Assembly (NCBI GenBank): GCA_026874595.1
Contig: CM049310.1
Location: 65,116,056-65,180,055 of the forward strand
Direction: 5' to 3'
Length of the DNA: 64,000 nucleotides
Source: Sipunculus nudus
Taxonomy: Eukaryota; Annelida; Sipuncula; Golfingiida; Sipunculidae
This document shows positions 36,646 to 49,866 of the stretch, piece by piece. The notes under the pieces were generated by a model. That model was not told where the DNA came from. It did no database searches and worked only from the letters and a program-made list of their open reading frames with translations. Position 1 is the first letter of the stretch. Every line of letters begins with the position of its first letter. Made by a program: the position numbers and the translations under genes.

Positions 36646-39436
36646 CCTATATACACACACATGCACACACAAAAGCGCGCACACGTGCACGTTCACATGT
36701 AGCCTATACATATACAGAAAGTACTACACATATACAAATTTGTAAAATCTGTTCAGTATGTGTTGAAACCGTATTAAAACATATTTGTTCAAGCGTATAA
36801 GTCACTTACTGTCTTGTCTTACATATTCAAGGATCTGGGTGTAAGCGTGCAGATCCACGTACGTCGTATAATAATTACATCAATATTTCATGAAGTATAT
36901 TATCATTATATTTTACACTGGAAAATTAACTATATCCATAAATTATCTGGCTCTTTCTAAGTTAAGACGGTATCAATTTTATTTTCAATTCATAAAGTCT
37001 CTTAGAATGATTGACAGTTCTTGTGCACGGCCGATTGTGCCCGATAACGATTGTGCATAGAATGTTTGGCACAGAAATGATCACTAGTAAACAATCAGAC
37101 ATCACATATATATATACAACATGATATATGACAGTATCTTCGATTTTTATTTATGAAAATATGTTAATATTTAAAATAAATACTCATCTTATTATATGAT
37201 ATCGGTAAAACATGGTTTTCCAGTGCCATTACACAGGAGGTCACTCAGATCACGTGCGTGGTGTCTGTCAAACGCGTCAGTCAGTCGGACGGCGATCATT
37301 GGTCACAAGTTAAACCAATAAAAAAAGGGATAATATATGATCTTGGAAATATTTAACGGAAGTTAACTCTGTAAACACATTGCACTTGGTTTTCTCACTG
37401 GAATTGATAGCCAATATTTAGTGATTTACCGATTTCTGATGAATTTAGCGAATGTGTCTGATTTTACTCTCGCAGGCGACATGTTACCAGGGCCCACGTA
37501 ACAAGGCCACGTGAGTGAAAGTCAATCATTTTTATTTTTTTCCAACAAGTCGGCGTCCGCGCCAGTTTGGATCTTGGTCACATGTTAGAACAACTCTTGA
37601 CGTTCTGCTCTTTCATTTAAGTACAAAATTTCACCCCCAAAACTTGCCCCAAATACGGGTATGTAAAATGGGCTTTAGCGCGCCCTGGCGGGCGCCTTTG
37701 AATTCTAGGCCTGTGACAAACCGTGCGCCCGCCAAGGCGGTATTGGAGTTTAAAGGCTTAATCATAAATAATATACATATTTTTCAATCTCTATGCACAT
37801 ACCAGAATGATGTCAGTATTGCGTAATTGTTTTAAGTTATGGGCCCAAACATAATGCACTTTGTAAAAAATCAAGAAATATATTTACTCCCTTAACAAGA
37901 GCATTGCTGAAGCTAGAGATTTTTTTGTCAGGGATGTAACATTATTTAATCAAGATTCAATTGAATACCCAAAATTAGTTCTGAATTTTTCAAATTTTAT
38001 AAGTTATTAGTATAAATATAAAATTAGTACCTTAAATTTTGCCCAACTGTGACCATGGCACGTTTGTTTCCCGTGAGCACTGTTGATATAATTTTCATAT
38101 CATGCACACATAAGGATTTCAGCTTTTTAGTTTAGAAAGCTGAAAGAATTTGGCAAAAAATTGTAGCTTTTATTAATGTTTTTTATGAGACCCTGTCAGA
38201 CTTTGGCTCTCTCCAGCCCCTCTTGAGTCACCTGTATTATGCATGCTTGAGGCGAGGCATACACGGAATCCAGGCAGCTTATGGCCAGCCACAGTTGATC
38301 CAGGTGTCCAACCCAACTCATCTAGTAGTTTTAACCAACAACATAACAATAAACAATAAATTAATAATTTTGTATTGTTTTTTTTAATAACAAATTAAAG
38401 AAAAATAGAAAAGGAATTTGTTAGTTTATAATAACAGGAAATTAACTTGCAGTTACTGATGATATAAGAATCTTGTATCGATGGGTAGAATGTCACATAT
38501 TCCAAATAACACCATGCAGTCACCTATGGTATTTTTCAGTTCAATATTAATGATAAAGAAGTAAATCATATTATTCATTACTTATCATTAGGGACCATAT
38601 GAAGGAAATTAATGATAGACAGAGATGCAGTTGATAATATTAATCTAGATACCTACTGTGTCTAGTGTGTTCATTGATGTGAAATTAGTCCAAAATGATT
38701 TTTTTACAGTTATTTTTTAATATAAATAAAAGCCATAAAACCAGGTACTTATGATCATTATTTTAATGTGTGAATTTTGTATATTCTGGATTCTCAACAT
38801 CATTGTTTGGTGAAAATTGAATAAATACCAGACATGGGGCGAATACTTTGTAATTGTATTTAAATACAAATATGATTATGTACTCCATTATGAAATTTCT
38901 TGCATAAAGAATGGGAATTCAGGTAAATATGAAAGTATATGAATACTCGTGCAAATACTTTCAAAATGTATTCATGAATGCATTCATGAATATATTCTTT
39001 AATATTATTTTAATAATGATTTCAGTTATATTTCATTTAAAAAAAATCATATGATTCTCTTATAATTTTTAATAAAAATTATATTTGGGACAATATTTGT
39101 AATTTTTTTTAATAAATAGTTAAACTCTTATATTATATGTTCTGCTTATAAGTTATATGGGCAAGTCAAAATCTGTGTGACAATAGTACTCCATTTGTTA
39201 ATACAATAAATGAAATCAATCCTCTTCCCTGTCTCCAAAGGAACTATCGAAATCATACATAAGCTAAACAACAACAACTCATAATACAGCTTATATTTAT
39301 TACCACACAAAACCAGCATGTGCCTCATTTCTTAATAATATTTTTTTATCATATATAACAGCTGAGCGTCGTGACCCATAGGTCCCTTGATTAATATTTT
39401 ACAAGAATAATCCCCTGAATAATTCTTACAATAATT

Positions 39437-40618
39437 GTATCCGCCAGAAGTTTTGCGGATACTATGTTTTTGACCGGGTTCCGCCGCCGCCTCCGCGTTC
39501 GTTTCCGGAGAACTCCTCTGAGACTACTGGACAGATTTTTCCGAAACTTACACAAATTATCGGGTCACATGTGAACTGGTGCCTAACCAAGTGACCTTGA
39601 CCTCTGACCTTTCGTCTCTGCCCAGCGTCCGTTTGTGCGTCTGTTTACACACATAAACCCATATATCTCGGGAACCGTTTGACCGATCCGGAAAATTTTT
39701 TTACACAAATGTAGCCCTGGGATAGCTTTATAACATACACAACAAAAGGTGGCGCCACCTGCAACCATGTTTGCACAGTGTCCATCTGTTCATCTGCCTG
39801 GGGTTAAAATCACTCATATCTCTGCAGTGGTTTGACTAATTCACCTAAAAATCGGCATGCATATACATCCTAGATAGCTTTCTTGATTTTATGACAGGTG
39901 GCGCCACCTACATTCACGTTAACGCTCCACACATAAACCCATATATCTCGGGAACCGTTTGACTGATCCGGAAAAAATTTTTACACAAATGTAGCCCTGG
40001 GATAGCTTTATAACATACACAACAAAAGATGGCGCCACCTGCAACCATGTTTGCACAGTGTCCATTTGTTCATCTGCCTGGGGTTAAAATCACTCATATC
40101 TCTGCAATGGTTTGACTAATTCACCTAAAATTCCGCATGCGTATACATCCTAGATAGCTTCCTTGATTTTATGACAGGTGGCGCCACCTACATTCATGTT
40201 AACGCTGCAGACATCCAAGCTCATATCTCGGGAACCGTTTGACCGATCCCGAAAAAATTTTTACACAAATGTAGCCCTGGGATAGCTTTATAACATACAC
40301 AACAAAAGGTGGCGCCACCTGCAACCATGTTTGCACAGCGTCCATCTGTTTGTCTGCTGTGGGATAAAATCACTCATATCTCTGCAGTATTTTGACTTTT
40401 CCACTTGAAATTTTGCATGTGTATATATCTTGGATAGTTTCTCGTTCAAATAACAGGTGGCGCCACCTACAATCATGTTTATGTGGCAGAGATCCAATAC
40501 TAATATTTTACATATGTAACTCTATATCCCCTTGCCACTCAATCCATGTCTCACTTCACCCGTCCTTCTCTGATTTTGGCGGATACACGTAGTCGCTTGT
40601 CGACTACCCGTATTCTAG
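39437..40618 (+). mobile_element. H4a Helitron-like element (1182 bp)
   Basis: The 5' end GTATCCGCCA is mirrored perfectly by TGGCGGATAC at 40577-40586. A 7-bp stem hairpin GTAGTCG-CTTGT-CGACTAC (40589-40607) and CTAG (40615-40618) follow. The first 26 bases fold as GTATCCGC..GCGGATAC. The uninterrupted H3 site AATAATTGTC is visible near 61800, with TT on both sides of the insertion. The interior is a 280-bp dimeric repeat with five exact palindromes (39748, 39897, 40177, 40308, 40456) and one altered at 40028. The inverse of AGGTCA G AGGTCA AGGTCA lies at 39592-39610. Confidence 0.85.
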
Positions 40619-43159
40619 TTGTCTTTTATGGTTCCAAAGAATGAATTTTGGCTGAATTATAAAGATTGAATTGAGTCATTTTACCATATATGTTAGCAGA
40701 GTGAAGCAGATACATCTAGCCTTGAACCAGTTTATCAGCATCTGTTACATCGTGCCTCCAGACATCTAGATTTCAGGTTATCTATGGTTAATATTGACAA
40801 GAATATTTTTTATAAACTTAAAAAATGTAGATTTATGATTTTAGATATTCCTCATGCCAGGCAATGTTTACAATCACGGATATATGTTAACCCATACTAT
40901 TTCAAAAGCAACTGGAGCTAGCATCATGAAATTTAATGCAAAAAATTAGCCATCTGAAAAAAATCTGCATTTTCTCAGATTTTATAGAGAAAAAGCTAAA
41001 AACCTTTAAAAATCTTCTCCTCTGAAATGGTCAATCCAATTTGTTCAATATGTCACAGAAATAATCTTTTATACCATCTCTCTCAAGTTTGTTCAAATGG
41101 TTTAAGTTCGGTGAATTTTTGCCGAATTACAGGAAGTTGAACCTACTAATCTGTCCAAAAAAACACTAAAATGACTATCTCAGAAACGGCCAGAGGTATC
41201 ATCACCAAATTTTATGCCAGTGTTGGTCACATGAGTCATATATGAAAATCAGGTTTTGATCGAACCACCTGCATTGACCTTTTTTTGTACAGGGGTCATT
41301 GGTCATCTGTATATCAACCCATAATTTCTCAGGAATAGCAGGAGCTACCATCCCCAGATTTTATGCAATAATCTGTCACATATCAAATGTTGTGGGATTG
41401 AGCTTATTTTTTGCTATCTGCTTTTACTTAGATTTTATAGGGGAAAAGCTGGAAAACCTTTAAAAGTCTTCTTGTAAACAGTCCAGCAAATTGTTCAATA
41501 TTTTACAGAAATGATCCCCGAGGCAATGGTTTGCATTTGATGAATTTTAGTGGAGTTAAACGAATTTGAACAGTCATTTGGCCAAGTAAGCATACTGACA
41601 TAGTTATATCAGAAATGACAGAAGCTATCAGTACCAAGTATTGTGCTAATATTGGTCACACGACTCATATTTGAAGTTTCAGATTTTGTGGTGCCACCTA
41701 CATTGACCTGTTTTTTATGGGCAAAAACCTCATAATTTTAGCCTGTTTCATCTTAAAATGTTTATGATGAAACTGTCAAGATGAATCGTTCAATTTTTAA
41801 AAGAATTATCCTAGGACATGGTTCTTTCTATCATATCAGAAAAGCTTAATTTGGTCTTGTGGCCATTATTATGTCTATTATAAACGGAGGATTGCAAAAC
41901 TGTTCTTCTACAAAGTTTTGTTTCAATTATAACTTCTGTAACATGGCACAAAAATTAATCTTAGGTGGTCTTTGTTCAAGTTTACTTGAATGATTTTTGG
42001 CAGAATTATTGGACCTTTATTATTCTAGATATCTTTATAAAAAAGTTTATGAATATTTCAGCTTGAAAAAAAAGCATTTTAGCCAAAGTCTTTCAGTATG
42101 TGTAAACAGATTTGCCAACAGGCCAAGATTGTGTCTGTATATTTAAATAGGTTAAGAAACTGCCAACTGTTTCAGATTTGCCAATAGATCAGGAGTTCAT
42201 TCAGTGCAGCCAGATATAGGTCAAGAGTTGAATCAGTGCAGCCAAGCACAAGGCATGTGATCACCTCATGGGTGACATGTGAACACCTCATGAGCACTAT
42301 GTGATCATCTCATGGGTGTCATGCCCCTCAGGGCTGCATGTGGAGCTAATCTATTTATAGCTTTGGCAGACTGCCAACTGTATCAGATTAGGCAACAGGT
42401 CAAAAGTTCACCCAGTCTAGCCAGGTGCAGGTCATGAGTTCACTCAGTGCAGTAGCCTGAGCCAGCAAAGTTGTCATAGTACACTCGGGGCAACTGCCTT
42501 TCTCACCTATTAGCCTGGTCAGCCCCATGCATCAGATTCTAGGTAAGTTTGATAAATTGGCCTTGTATTTTGACCTGTCTATGTGTCTTTGATGGCTTTC
42601 TCGTTCACAAGACAGGTGTCACCACCTACAACGACATTTGCACAGTGTGTGACTTTTGTGCCTGCTTATTTCTATTGAGGAATTTGATAATCATCCTGAA
42701 ATTTTTTCATATTTATACCTATCAAATAGATTTGTCGTATACAAGACTGGTGGTGCCACATACAATAATTTTTGCACAGTGTGTGTACCTGCTTATTTCT
42801 CAGGAGGGTTTTGATATATCAGTCTGAACTTGGGCATATGTATATATCTCTGAAAGCTTCGTTGTATACAAGACTGGTGGTGCCAGCTACAATCATTTTT
42901 AGCTCAGCTGACTTTCAGTCATGCTGAGCTATAGCGATCACTCTTTGTCCGTCGTCCGTCTGTCTGTCTGTCCGTCTGTCCGTCTGTCCGTTAACCTGGC
43001 ACAAATCGTAACCGCTGGACCTAGAATCTTGTAACTTTGCATTCTGAGAGGTCAATGAAAAATCTCCTTGGAAACCAGGAATTAGGTCTCTGTTACCCAT
43101 ATCCTTCGAGCTATGGGGCCCCAAAGTACCCCCCAGAAAAGTAAAAAATTTCATACAAA

Positions 43160-44950
43160 AACTTCAATATCTCATTAACTACTTGACTGATGGTCATGAT
43201 TTTTGGCATACATATTGATCATGAGATGTTCCATCAGTTCCTGCAGACTGGTGGCGCCACCTGTATTTTTCGATTTTTTTTACGAATTTTTTTCTCTATT
43301 TTTGATACCTTTAAAAATGTGAACATCTGTTAACAAGGCACAAATCGTAACGACTGGACCTAGAATCTTCATTCTCAACACACTGAGAGACCTATGAAAA
43401 GTCTCCATGGAAACCAGAAATTAGGTCTCTGTTATCCATATCCTTCCAGCTATGGGGCCCCAAAGTACCCCCCAGAAAAGTAAAAAATTTCATGCAAAAA
43501 CTTCAATATCTCATTAAATACTTGACTGATGGTCATGATTTTTGGCATACATATTGATCATGAGATCTTCCATCACTTCCTGCAGACTGGTGGCGCCACC
43601 TATATCATTCAATTTTTTACGAATTTTTTTCTCTATTTTTGAGACCTTTCAAAATGTGAACATCTGTTTACAAGGCACAAATCGTAAAGACTGGACCTAG
43701 AATCTTAATTCTTGACACACTGAGAGGTCCATGAAAAATATCCTTGGAAACCAGAAATTAGGTCTCTGTTAACCATATCCTTCGAGCTATGGGGCCCCAA
43801 AGTACCTCCCAGAGTAGTAAAAAATTTAATACAAAAACTTCAATATCTCAATAACTACATCACTGATGGTCATGATTTTTGGCATACATATTGATTATGA
43901 GATGTTCCATCAGTTCCTGCAGACTGGTGGCGCCACCTGTTTTGTTCGATTTTTCACGATTTTTTCCTCTATTTTTGAGACCTTCAAGGATGCTGTCATC
44001 TGTTAACATGGCACAAATCGTAATGACTGGACCTAGAATCTTCATTCTTGACACACTGAGAGACCTATGGAAAGTCTCCATGGAAACCAGAAATTAGGTC
44101 TCTGTTACCCATATCCTTCCAGCTATGGGGCCCCAAAGTACCCCCCAGAAAAGTCAAAAATTTCATACAAAAACTTCAATATCTCATTAACTTCTTGACT
44201 GATGGTCTTGATTTGTGGCATAACTATTGATCATGAGAGGTGTCATCACTTCCTGCAGACTGGTGGCGCCACCTTTATTGTTGGAGTTTTTATGAATTTT
44301 TTTCTCTATTTTTGAGACCTTTCAAAATGTGAACATCTGTTAACAAGGCACAAATCGTAAAGACTGGACCTAGAATCTTAATTCTTAACACACTGAGAGG
44401 TCCATGAAAAATATCCTTGGAAACCAGAAATTAGGTCTCTGTTAACCATATCCTTCGAGCTATGGGGCCCCAAAGTACCCCCCAGAGTAGTAAAAAATTT
44501 TATACAAAAATTTCAATATCTCAATAACTACATCACTGATGGTCATGATTTTTGGCATACATATTGATTATGAGATGTTCCATCAGTTCCTGCAGACTGG
44601 TGGCGCCACCTGTATTATTCGATTTTTCACGATTTTTTCCTCTATTTTTGAGACCTTTAAGGATGCTGTCATCTGTTAACGTCGCATAAATCGTAACGAC
44701 TGCACCTAGAATCTTCATTCTTGACACACTGAGAGACCTATGAAAAGTCTCCATGGAAACCAGAAATTAGGTCTCTGTTACCCATATCCATCGTGATATG
44801 GGGCCCCAAAGTACCCCCCCGAGTAGTCAAAAATTTCATACAAAAACTTCAATATCTCAATAACTACATCACTGATGGAGTGATGGTCATGATTTTTGGC
44901 ATACATATTGATCAAGAGGTGTTTCATCAGTTCTTGCAGACTGGTGGCAC
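43160..44950. repeat. Tandem array of about 335-bp monomers within H1 B
   Basis: Exact palindromes at 43250, 43589, 43926, 44262 and 44599 give a spacing of 336-339 bp. The blocks are in the same order as at 4960-6900. The most regular monomer run of the window. Confidence 0.85.
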
Positions 44951-44974
44951 AACCTGTATTTGTTTGGGGTTTTT

Positions 44975-46887
44975 AGCTCAGCTGACTATAAGTCATCTGA
45001 GCTATAGTCGTGGTCCATTGTCCGTCGTCCGTCCGTCTGTCCGTCGTGCCGTCCGTCCGTCCGTCCGTCCGTAGATGTGGCACGTTTTGAAACCGTAAGA
45101 CCTAGGAATCCAAAATTCAGCATAATGTTAGATGTCCCCAAGATCTCCTACCAAGCTGAAAACTGGGTCTTTGCGACTTCGTTCCTTTGAGAAATTAAGG
45201 AAAAACCTCAATTTTTTATTAAAATCCTATTTTCACACTTCAGGACTGCCTAATATCAAAACCACTCATCTGTTTTTCCTCATATTTACCATAAATATTC
45301 TTCCATATAGTTCCTATGTACATGCCAGAAATTAAGTCTGTTAGATATAAATTCTTTAAGTTATGGGCCCAAACATAATGGACTTTGTAAAAAATCAGGA
45401 AAAATATTTACTCACTTAACATGAAAAATTTTGAAACTAGAGTCTATTTTCCCAAGTTTATAACTATGTTTAATTAAGATTCAATTGCTTACCCAAAATT
45501 AGATCTGAATTTTGTAAATTTTTTAAGTAATTAGCATATAAATAAAATCAGTACCTTAAATTTTGCCCAACTTTGACCATGGCACGTTTTTTTCCTGTAA
45601 GTACCATTGATTTAATTATCACAGCATGTAAACATAAATATTTAATTTGTTTAAATCTGAAATTTGGAAATAAAAGCTTGAAAATTAAGCTAGTTATTGA
45701 TTTTTTTTCTTGAGGCTCTATTGTAGTCATTTGCTTTGATTAGAGGTTACAGATGCAGGGTCCCACTCCAGGTCACTGGAAGTCAGCTATGCCAGGGTTT
45801 CTGATTTGTTACAGTCACTGGGGGAGATCCCCTGCTGTGACAGGTGTACAGTTATTCTCATATCATCACCCCCCCCCCCCCCCCCCCCCCCCCCCGCAAA
45901 CCCAACCCACCAAGTGTTATGCAGTATTGTTATTGTTTTCACTGTATCTCCTTAATTGTAATGCTGTTTCCACTCTGATATGCAAAAACTTTCCTTGAAA
46001 AAGTAATTCAAGGTGTAATCCAGAAGATGCAATGTTGTGTAATGTAGCATTTTTAAAGAAATCATTTTTCTTTTAAATCATTTTACCAATCATAATGGAA
46101 CCCATCAGTATGCTTAAATTATGATAAAATATGAAGCACATTATGGATAAATAAAGACACAATTAAAAATTGTGAAATCTAAATCAAGTATTTTTTTAGA
46201 TATTTATTGTTTTGCAGATTTAAAAGATATATTTTTGTGGTAAAAAATAAATAAACATTTGAATGCATGATGTGGTGTTATCTGACAAGATTGAGATTTA
46301 TGATGATGCAATTGAGAATTATGAATCAACTTTTATATTCAGATATATATGTTATATTGAAAATGTATAGAAATATAAACTTAAATTTAAAAAAAAATTG
46401 ATGTGATAAAAAAATGAGGATTTATTACAAACATTTGTTCATTATTTTCCTGCATCAGCAGAATTTGAGATCAGGCTTTGTTTGCCATGTTTTATGTTGT
46501 TAATTAGTTATATTTCAACTGTATACATTTCATAAAAAACATATATTTAATAATATATATTATACAAAAAAAAGATTCGATTGAACAAATGTGTAAACTA
46601 CTGAAATGTCAACAGTTAATCGAAAAGCCAACTAATGATATGGTAATTGTACAGATCATTTGTTCACAAACTGCTCATATGCTTCAGTTTCAACATTAGG
46701 AAACACATGGTCAGGTCACAAAATATTATTTGCAACAATTTCTTGCTCATCAATACAAACCAATCATATAAACCAACCATGGCCTTTATTACCTCTTCCT
46801 CTTACACTTTATCTCCATTTGATATTATTTTAGAATTTTACCTTCAAGGTTAACGTCAGCTGAGCACAGTGACCCATAGGTCCCTTG
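44975..46887 (+). mobile_element. Intact H1 A element (1913 bp)
   Basis: A reference copy without nested insertions. It has the 5' hairpin at 44975-45003, a GTCCGTCC tract at 45019-45070, an AT-rich unique interior, a C27 run at 45869-45895, and the end CAGCTGAGC..GACCCATAGGTCCCTTG at 46887. Both sides join to an H1 B monomer in a T-run. Unlike B-type H1, it has no GGTGGCGCCACC. No coding frame; the 81-codon frame at 45753 runs through the C-run. Confidence 0.85.
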
Positions 46888-47560
46888 TTTTTACGATTTT
46901 TTCCTCTATTTTTGAGACCTTTAAGGTTGCTGTCATCTGTTAGCGTGGCACAAATCGTAACGACTGGACCTAGAATCTTCATTCTCGATACACTGAGAGA
47001 CCTATGAAAAGTGTCCATGGAAACCAGAAATTAGGTCTCTGTTATCCATATCCTTTGAGCTATGGGGCCCCAAAGTACCCCCCAGAGTAGTCATAAATTT
47101 CATACAAAATCTTCAATATCTCAATAACTACAACACTGATGGTCATGATTTTCGGCATACATATTGATCATGAGCTGTTCCATCAGTTTCTGCAGACTGG
47201 GTGCGCCACCTCTATTTTTTTCAAATTTTTACGAATTTTTTTTCTCTTTTTTTGAGACCCTTAAAGATGTGGTTATCTGTCAACAGGGTACAAATTGCAA
47301 CAACTGGACCTAGAAACTTCATTCTTGTCATGCAAGGAGGCCCATGAAGAGTGCCTGTGGAAACTTGAAATTAGGTCTCTGTTACCCATATCCTTCAAGC
47401 TATAGGACTCTGAAGTATCCCTCAGAATAATGGACAATTTGATACAAAAGCTGAAGTATCTGAACAACTAATGTGGAGATCACCATGATTCTTTGCATGG
47501 ATATTGACCATTAAGTGTTTTTATTAGTTTCTGCAGACTGGTGGAGCCACCTGTATTTTT

Positions 47561-48725
47561 GTATCCTCTAAAACAAAGTTTTGTAGATACTATGTTTTTG
47601 ACCGGGTTCCTCCGCCGCCGCCACGTTTGTTTCCAGAGAGCTCCTCTGAGAAAAATGGACCGATTTTTCCGAAACTTACACCAATTATCTAGTCACATGT
47701 GAACTAATGCCTAACCAATTTGTGTTGACCTCTGACCTTTCCCCTCTATCCAGCATCCATTTGTGCATCTGTTTCCACACATAAACCCTCATATCTCGGG
47801 AACCGATTGACCAGTCAGGAAATAAAATTTATACAAATGTAGCCCTTGGATTGCTTTATAACATACACAAAAATGGTGGCGCCACCTGTAACCATGTTTG
47901 CACAGTGTCCATCTGTTCATCTGCCTTGGGTTAAAATCACTCATATCTCTGCACTGAATTGACTAATTCACCTGAAATTCGGCATGCATATACATCCAGG
48001 ATAGCTTTCTTGATTTTATGGCAGATGGCACCACCTACATTCACGTTCAAGCTGATCACATCCAAGCTCATATCTCAGGAACCGTTTGACCGATTGGGCC
48101 AAAATTTTGCATGTGTATAGATATCACTTAGCTCTTTATCATACGCAAAACTGGTGGCGCCACCTGCAACCATTTTTGCACAGCGTCTGTCTGTTTTCTG
48201 CCGTGGGATAATGTCACTCATATCTCGGCAGTGGTTTGACATATCTGCCTAAAATTTTGCAGTTTTATACATCCTGGAGAGCTTTCTTGATTTTATGACA
48301 GGTGGCGCCACCTACATTCTAGTTTACGCTGCAGACATCCGAGCTTATATCTCGGGAACCGTTTGAACGATTTGGCCAAAATTTTGCATGTGTATAGATC
48401 TCACATAGGTCAACTGGAGGGGCCACCTGTAACCATTTTTGCACAGCTTCTGTCTGTTTGTCTGCCGTTGGCTAAAATCACTCATACACATGTAGTGGTT
48501 TGACTTTTCTGCCTAAAATTTTGCATATGTATACAACTTGGACATCTTTCTGGATTTGTGGTACGTGGCACAACCTACATACACATTTAGGCTGCAGACA
48601 TCCATGCTAATATGCAACATACCTCACTCTATTTCCCCTTGCCACTCAATCCATGCCTCACTTCAACTGTTCCACTCTGATTTTGGCGGATACAAGTGGT
48701 CACTTGTCGGCTACCCGTATTCTAG
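47561..48725 (+). mobile_element. H4b Helitron-like element (1165 bp)
   Basis: The 5' GTATCCTCTA and the 3' TGGCGGATAC match as inverse at 8 of 10 bases. A 7-bp hairpin ACAAGTG-GT-CACTTGT follows, then CTAG at 48722-48725. The hairpin shares its position with H4a but uses a different register. Exact palindromes at 47875, 48153 and 48301. It is inserted in the T-run after a GGTGGAGCCACC of the H1 B monomer. Confidence 0.8.
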
Positions 48726-49727
48726 TTTTTAAAGTTTACACATTTTTTCTCTATTTTTGAGATATATAAATAAAGACTAAATCTTGGCCTGTTGGTTAAT
48801 CTGTTTGATGCTTCAGTTGAATGGGTATATACTACCATTCTGATGATAAAATTTCCTTTAGCGAATCTCTTCCCTGTCAGCTGAGCGACATGACCCATGG
48901 GTCACTTGTTAGCTCAGTGTAGTAAGTCAACTGAGGTATAGGAATGGCGCTTTGTCGGTCGTCCGTCCAGACGTCTGGGTGTCTGGCTGTCCATTAGCAG
49001 GGCACAATTAGTAACGGCTGGTCCTAGAAACTTTTAAGTGAATATCCAGGGAGGTCAATAAAAAATCTCCTTGGAAACCTGAAATTAAGGCACTGCGACC
49101 TATATCCTTCGAGCTATGGTGCTTGAAAGTACCCCCCAGAAAAGAAAAAAAATTTGATACAAAACCTCCAATATCTTGATAAGTGATGCATGGTTTGTCA
49201 TGAATCTTGCCTTGAATATTGACCATGACTAGTTTTGTCAGTTCCTGAAACGTGGTGGTGCCACCTATTTTTTTCTATTATAACAAAATATTTTCTGTTT
49301 ATTTTACTATAAAATGACAACAATCATGTCAGTTTCTCAGCTGTGATTACATCTGGTGTCCCCAAACCTGGTGTATATATTGATCACAAGTGGATGCCCT
49401 ATACTAATCACCCTGTCTGTCTGTCTGAATGTCTGTTTGTCTGTCAATCCGTCCATCCACACAAATTTTTTTTCCAGACGATAACTCCAGGTTGGATTGG
49501 CACATGGTTTTCAAACTTGACTTACACATGGCACACCACTAAAGCAAGAACCTTTATGATTTTTGGGGTCATGAGGTCAATGGTCAAGGTCACAGGACCC
49601 CTTTCTTTAAAGGGAATGTGTATGCATTTGATGCCAAACTTTTCATTGCAAACCTTCCATCTTCAAGATATTGCTAACCTGCCACTAGGGGAAGATTCTG
49701 TTTGAATTTTGGGTCATAGGTCAAAGG

Positions 49728-49746
49728 TCAAGGTCACAGGGCCCAT
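49728..49746 (+). promoter_or_regulatory. Nuclear-receptor-type composite motif (DR1 plus extended half-site)
   Basis: AGGTCA A AGGTCA directly followed by AGGTCA: a perfect DR1 whose second half-site is part of TCAAGGTCA, the monomer site of ERR/NR5A-type receptors. It is identical to the H5 array units. Binding is an inference from the motif only. Confidence 0.45.
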
Positions 49747-49866
49747 CCATTCACAAATTAGTTTATGGATGGTAATTCTGCTTTGGATAGACAGACTGGC
49801 TTCAAACTTGATTTAATAAACCTGTAGAATGTTAGGTTATCCGGTCAGAGGTCAAGGTCACTTTTT

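Larger units (their letters stand above)
32196..37757. mobile_element. piggyBac-like TTAA-flanked element, copy B (5562 bp)
   Basis: The ends are the same as copy A (CCCTTTACTG and GTTTAAAGGC), with TTAA at 32192-32195 and 37758-37761. The uninterrupted site with one TTAA is visible near 16674 in H1 A'. Copies A and B are closely similar over their full length but differ by small indels: B has an extra repeat of about 55 bp at 34315-34405 and a G16 run, while A has a 24-bp and a 34-bp duplication that B lacks. Short frames such as 37515-37826 partly overlap a frame in copy A, but they have no recognised domain. Confidence 0.8.
31258..39389 (+). mobile_element. H1 A'' element inside H3b
   Basis: It starts AGCTCAGCTGACTATAAG at 31258, followed by a GTCCGTCC tract, and ends CAGCTGAGCG..GACCCATAGGTCCCTTG at 39389. 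H3 is interrupted within GCCAGTTT..TTTAATATTTT; the uninterrupted form is near 61752. Without the TTAA element inside, it is about 2.57 kb and matches H1 A' (13333-23877). Confidence 0.75.
42901..48908 (+). mobile_element. H1 B element inside H3b
   Basis: It starts AGCTCAGCTGACTTTCAG at 42901 with a GTCTGTCC tract and ends with CAGCTGAGCG, GACCCATGGGTC and ACTTG at 48908. It holds monomers of about 335 bp, with an intact H1 A element (44975-46887) and H4b (47561-48725) inserted. It lies directly against the 5' end of the next H1 (48911), with only TT between. Confidence 0.75.

Noticed and set aside
16313-39389. One simple segmental duplication of about 7.5 kb (16.3-23.9 kb and 31.9-39.4 kb)
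   Set aside because: The order of blocks differs: the 5.56 kb segment sits at different points in the two copies with a TTAA duplication at each, which requires separate insertions.
43160-44950. Regularly spaced repeats as a CRISPR-like array
   Set aside because: The spacing of about 335 bp, with conserved sequence between palindromes and eukaryotic context, is a tandem satellite within an element, not repeats with unique spacers.
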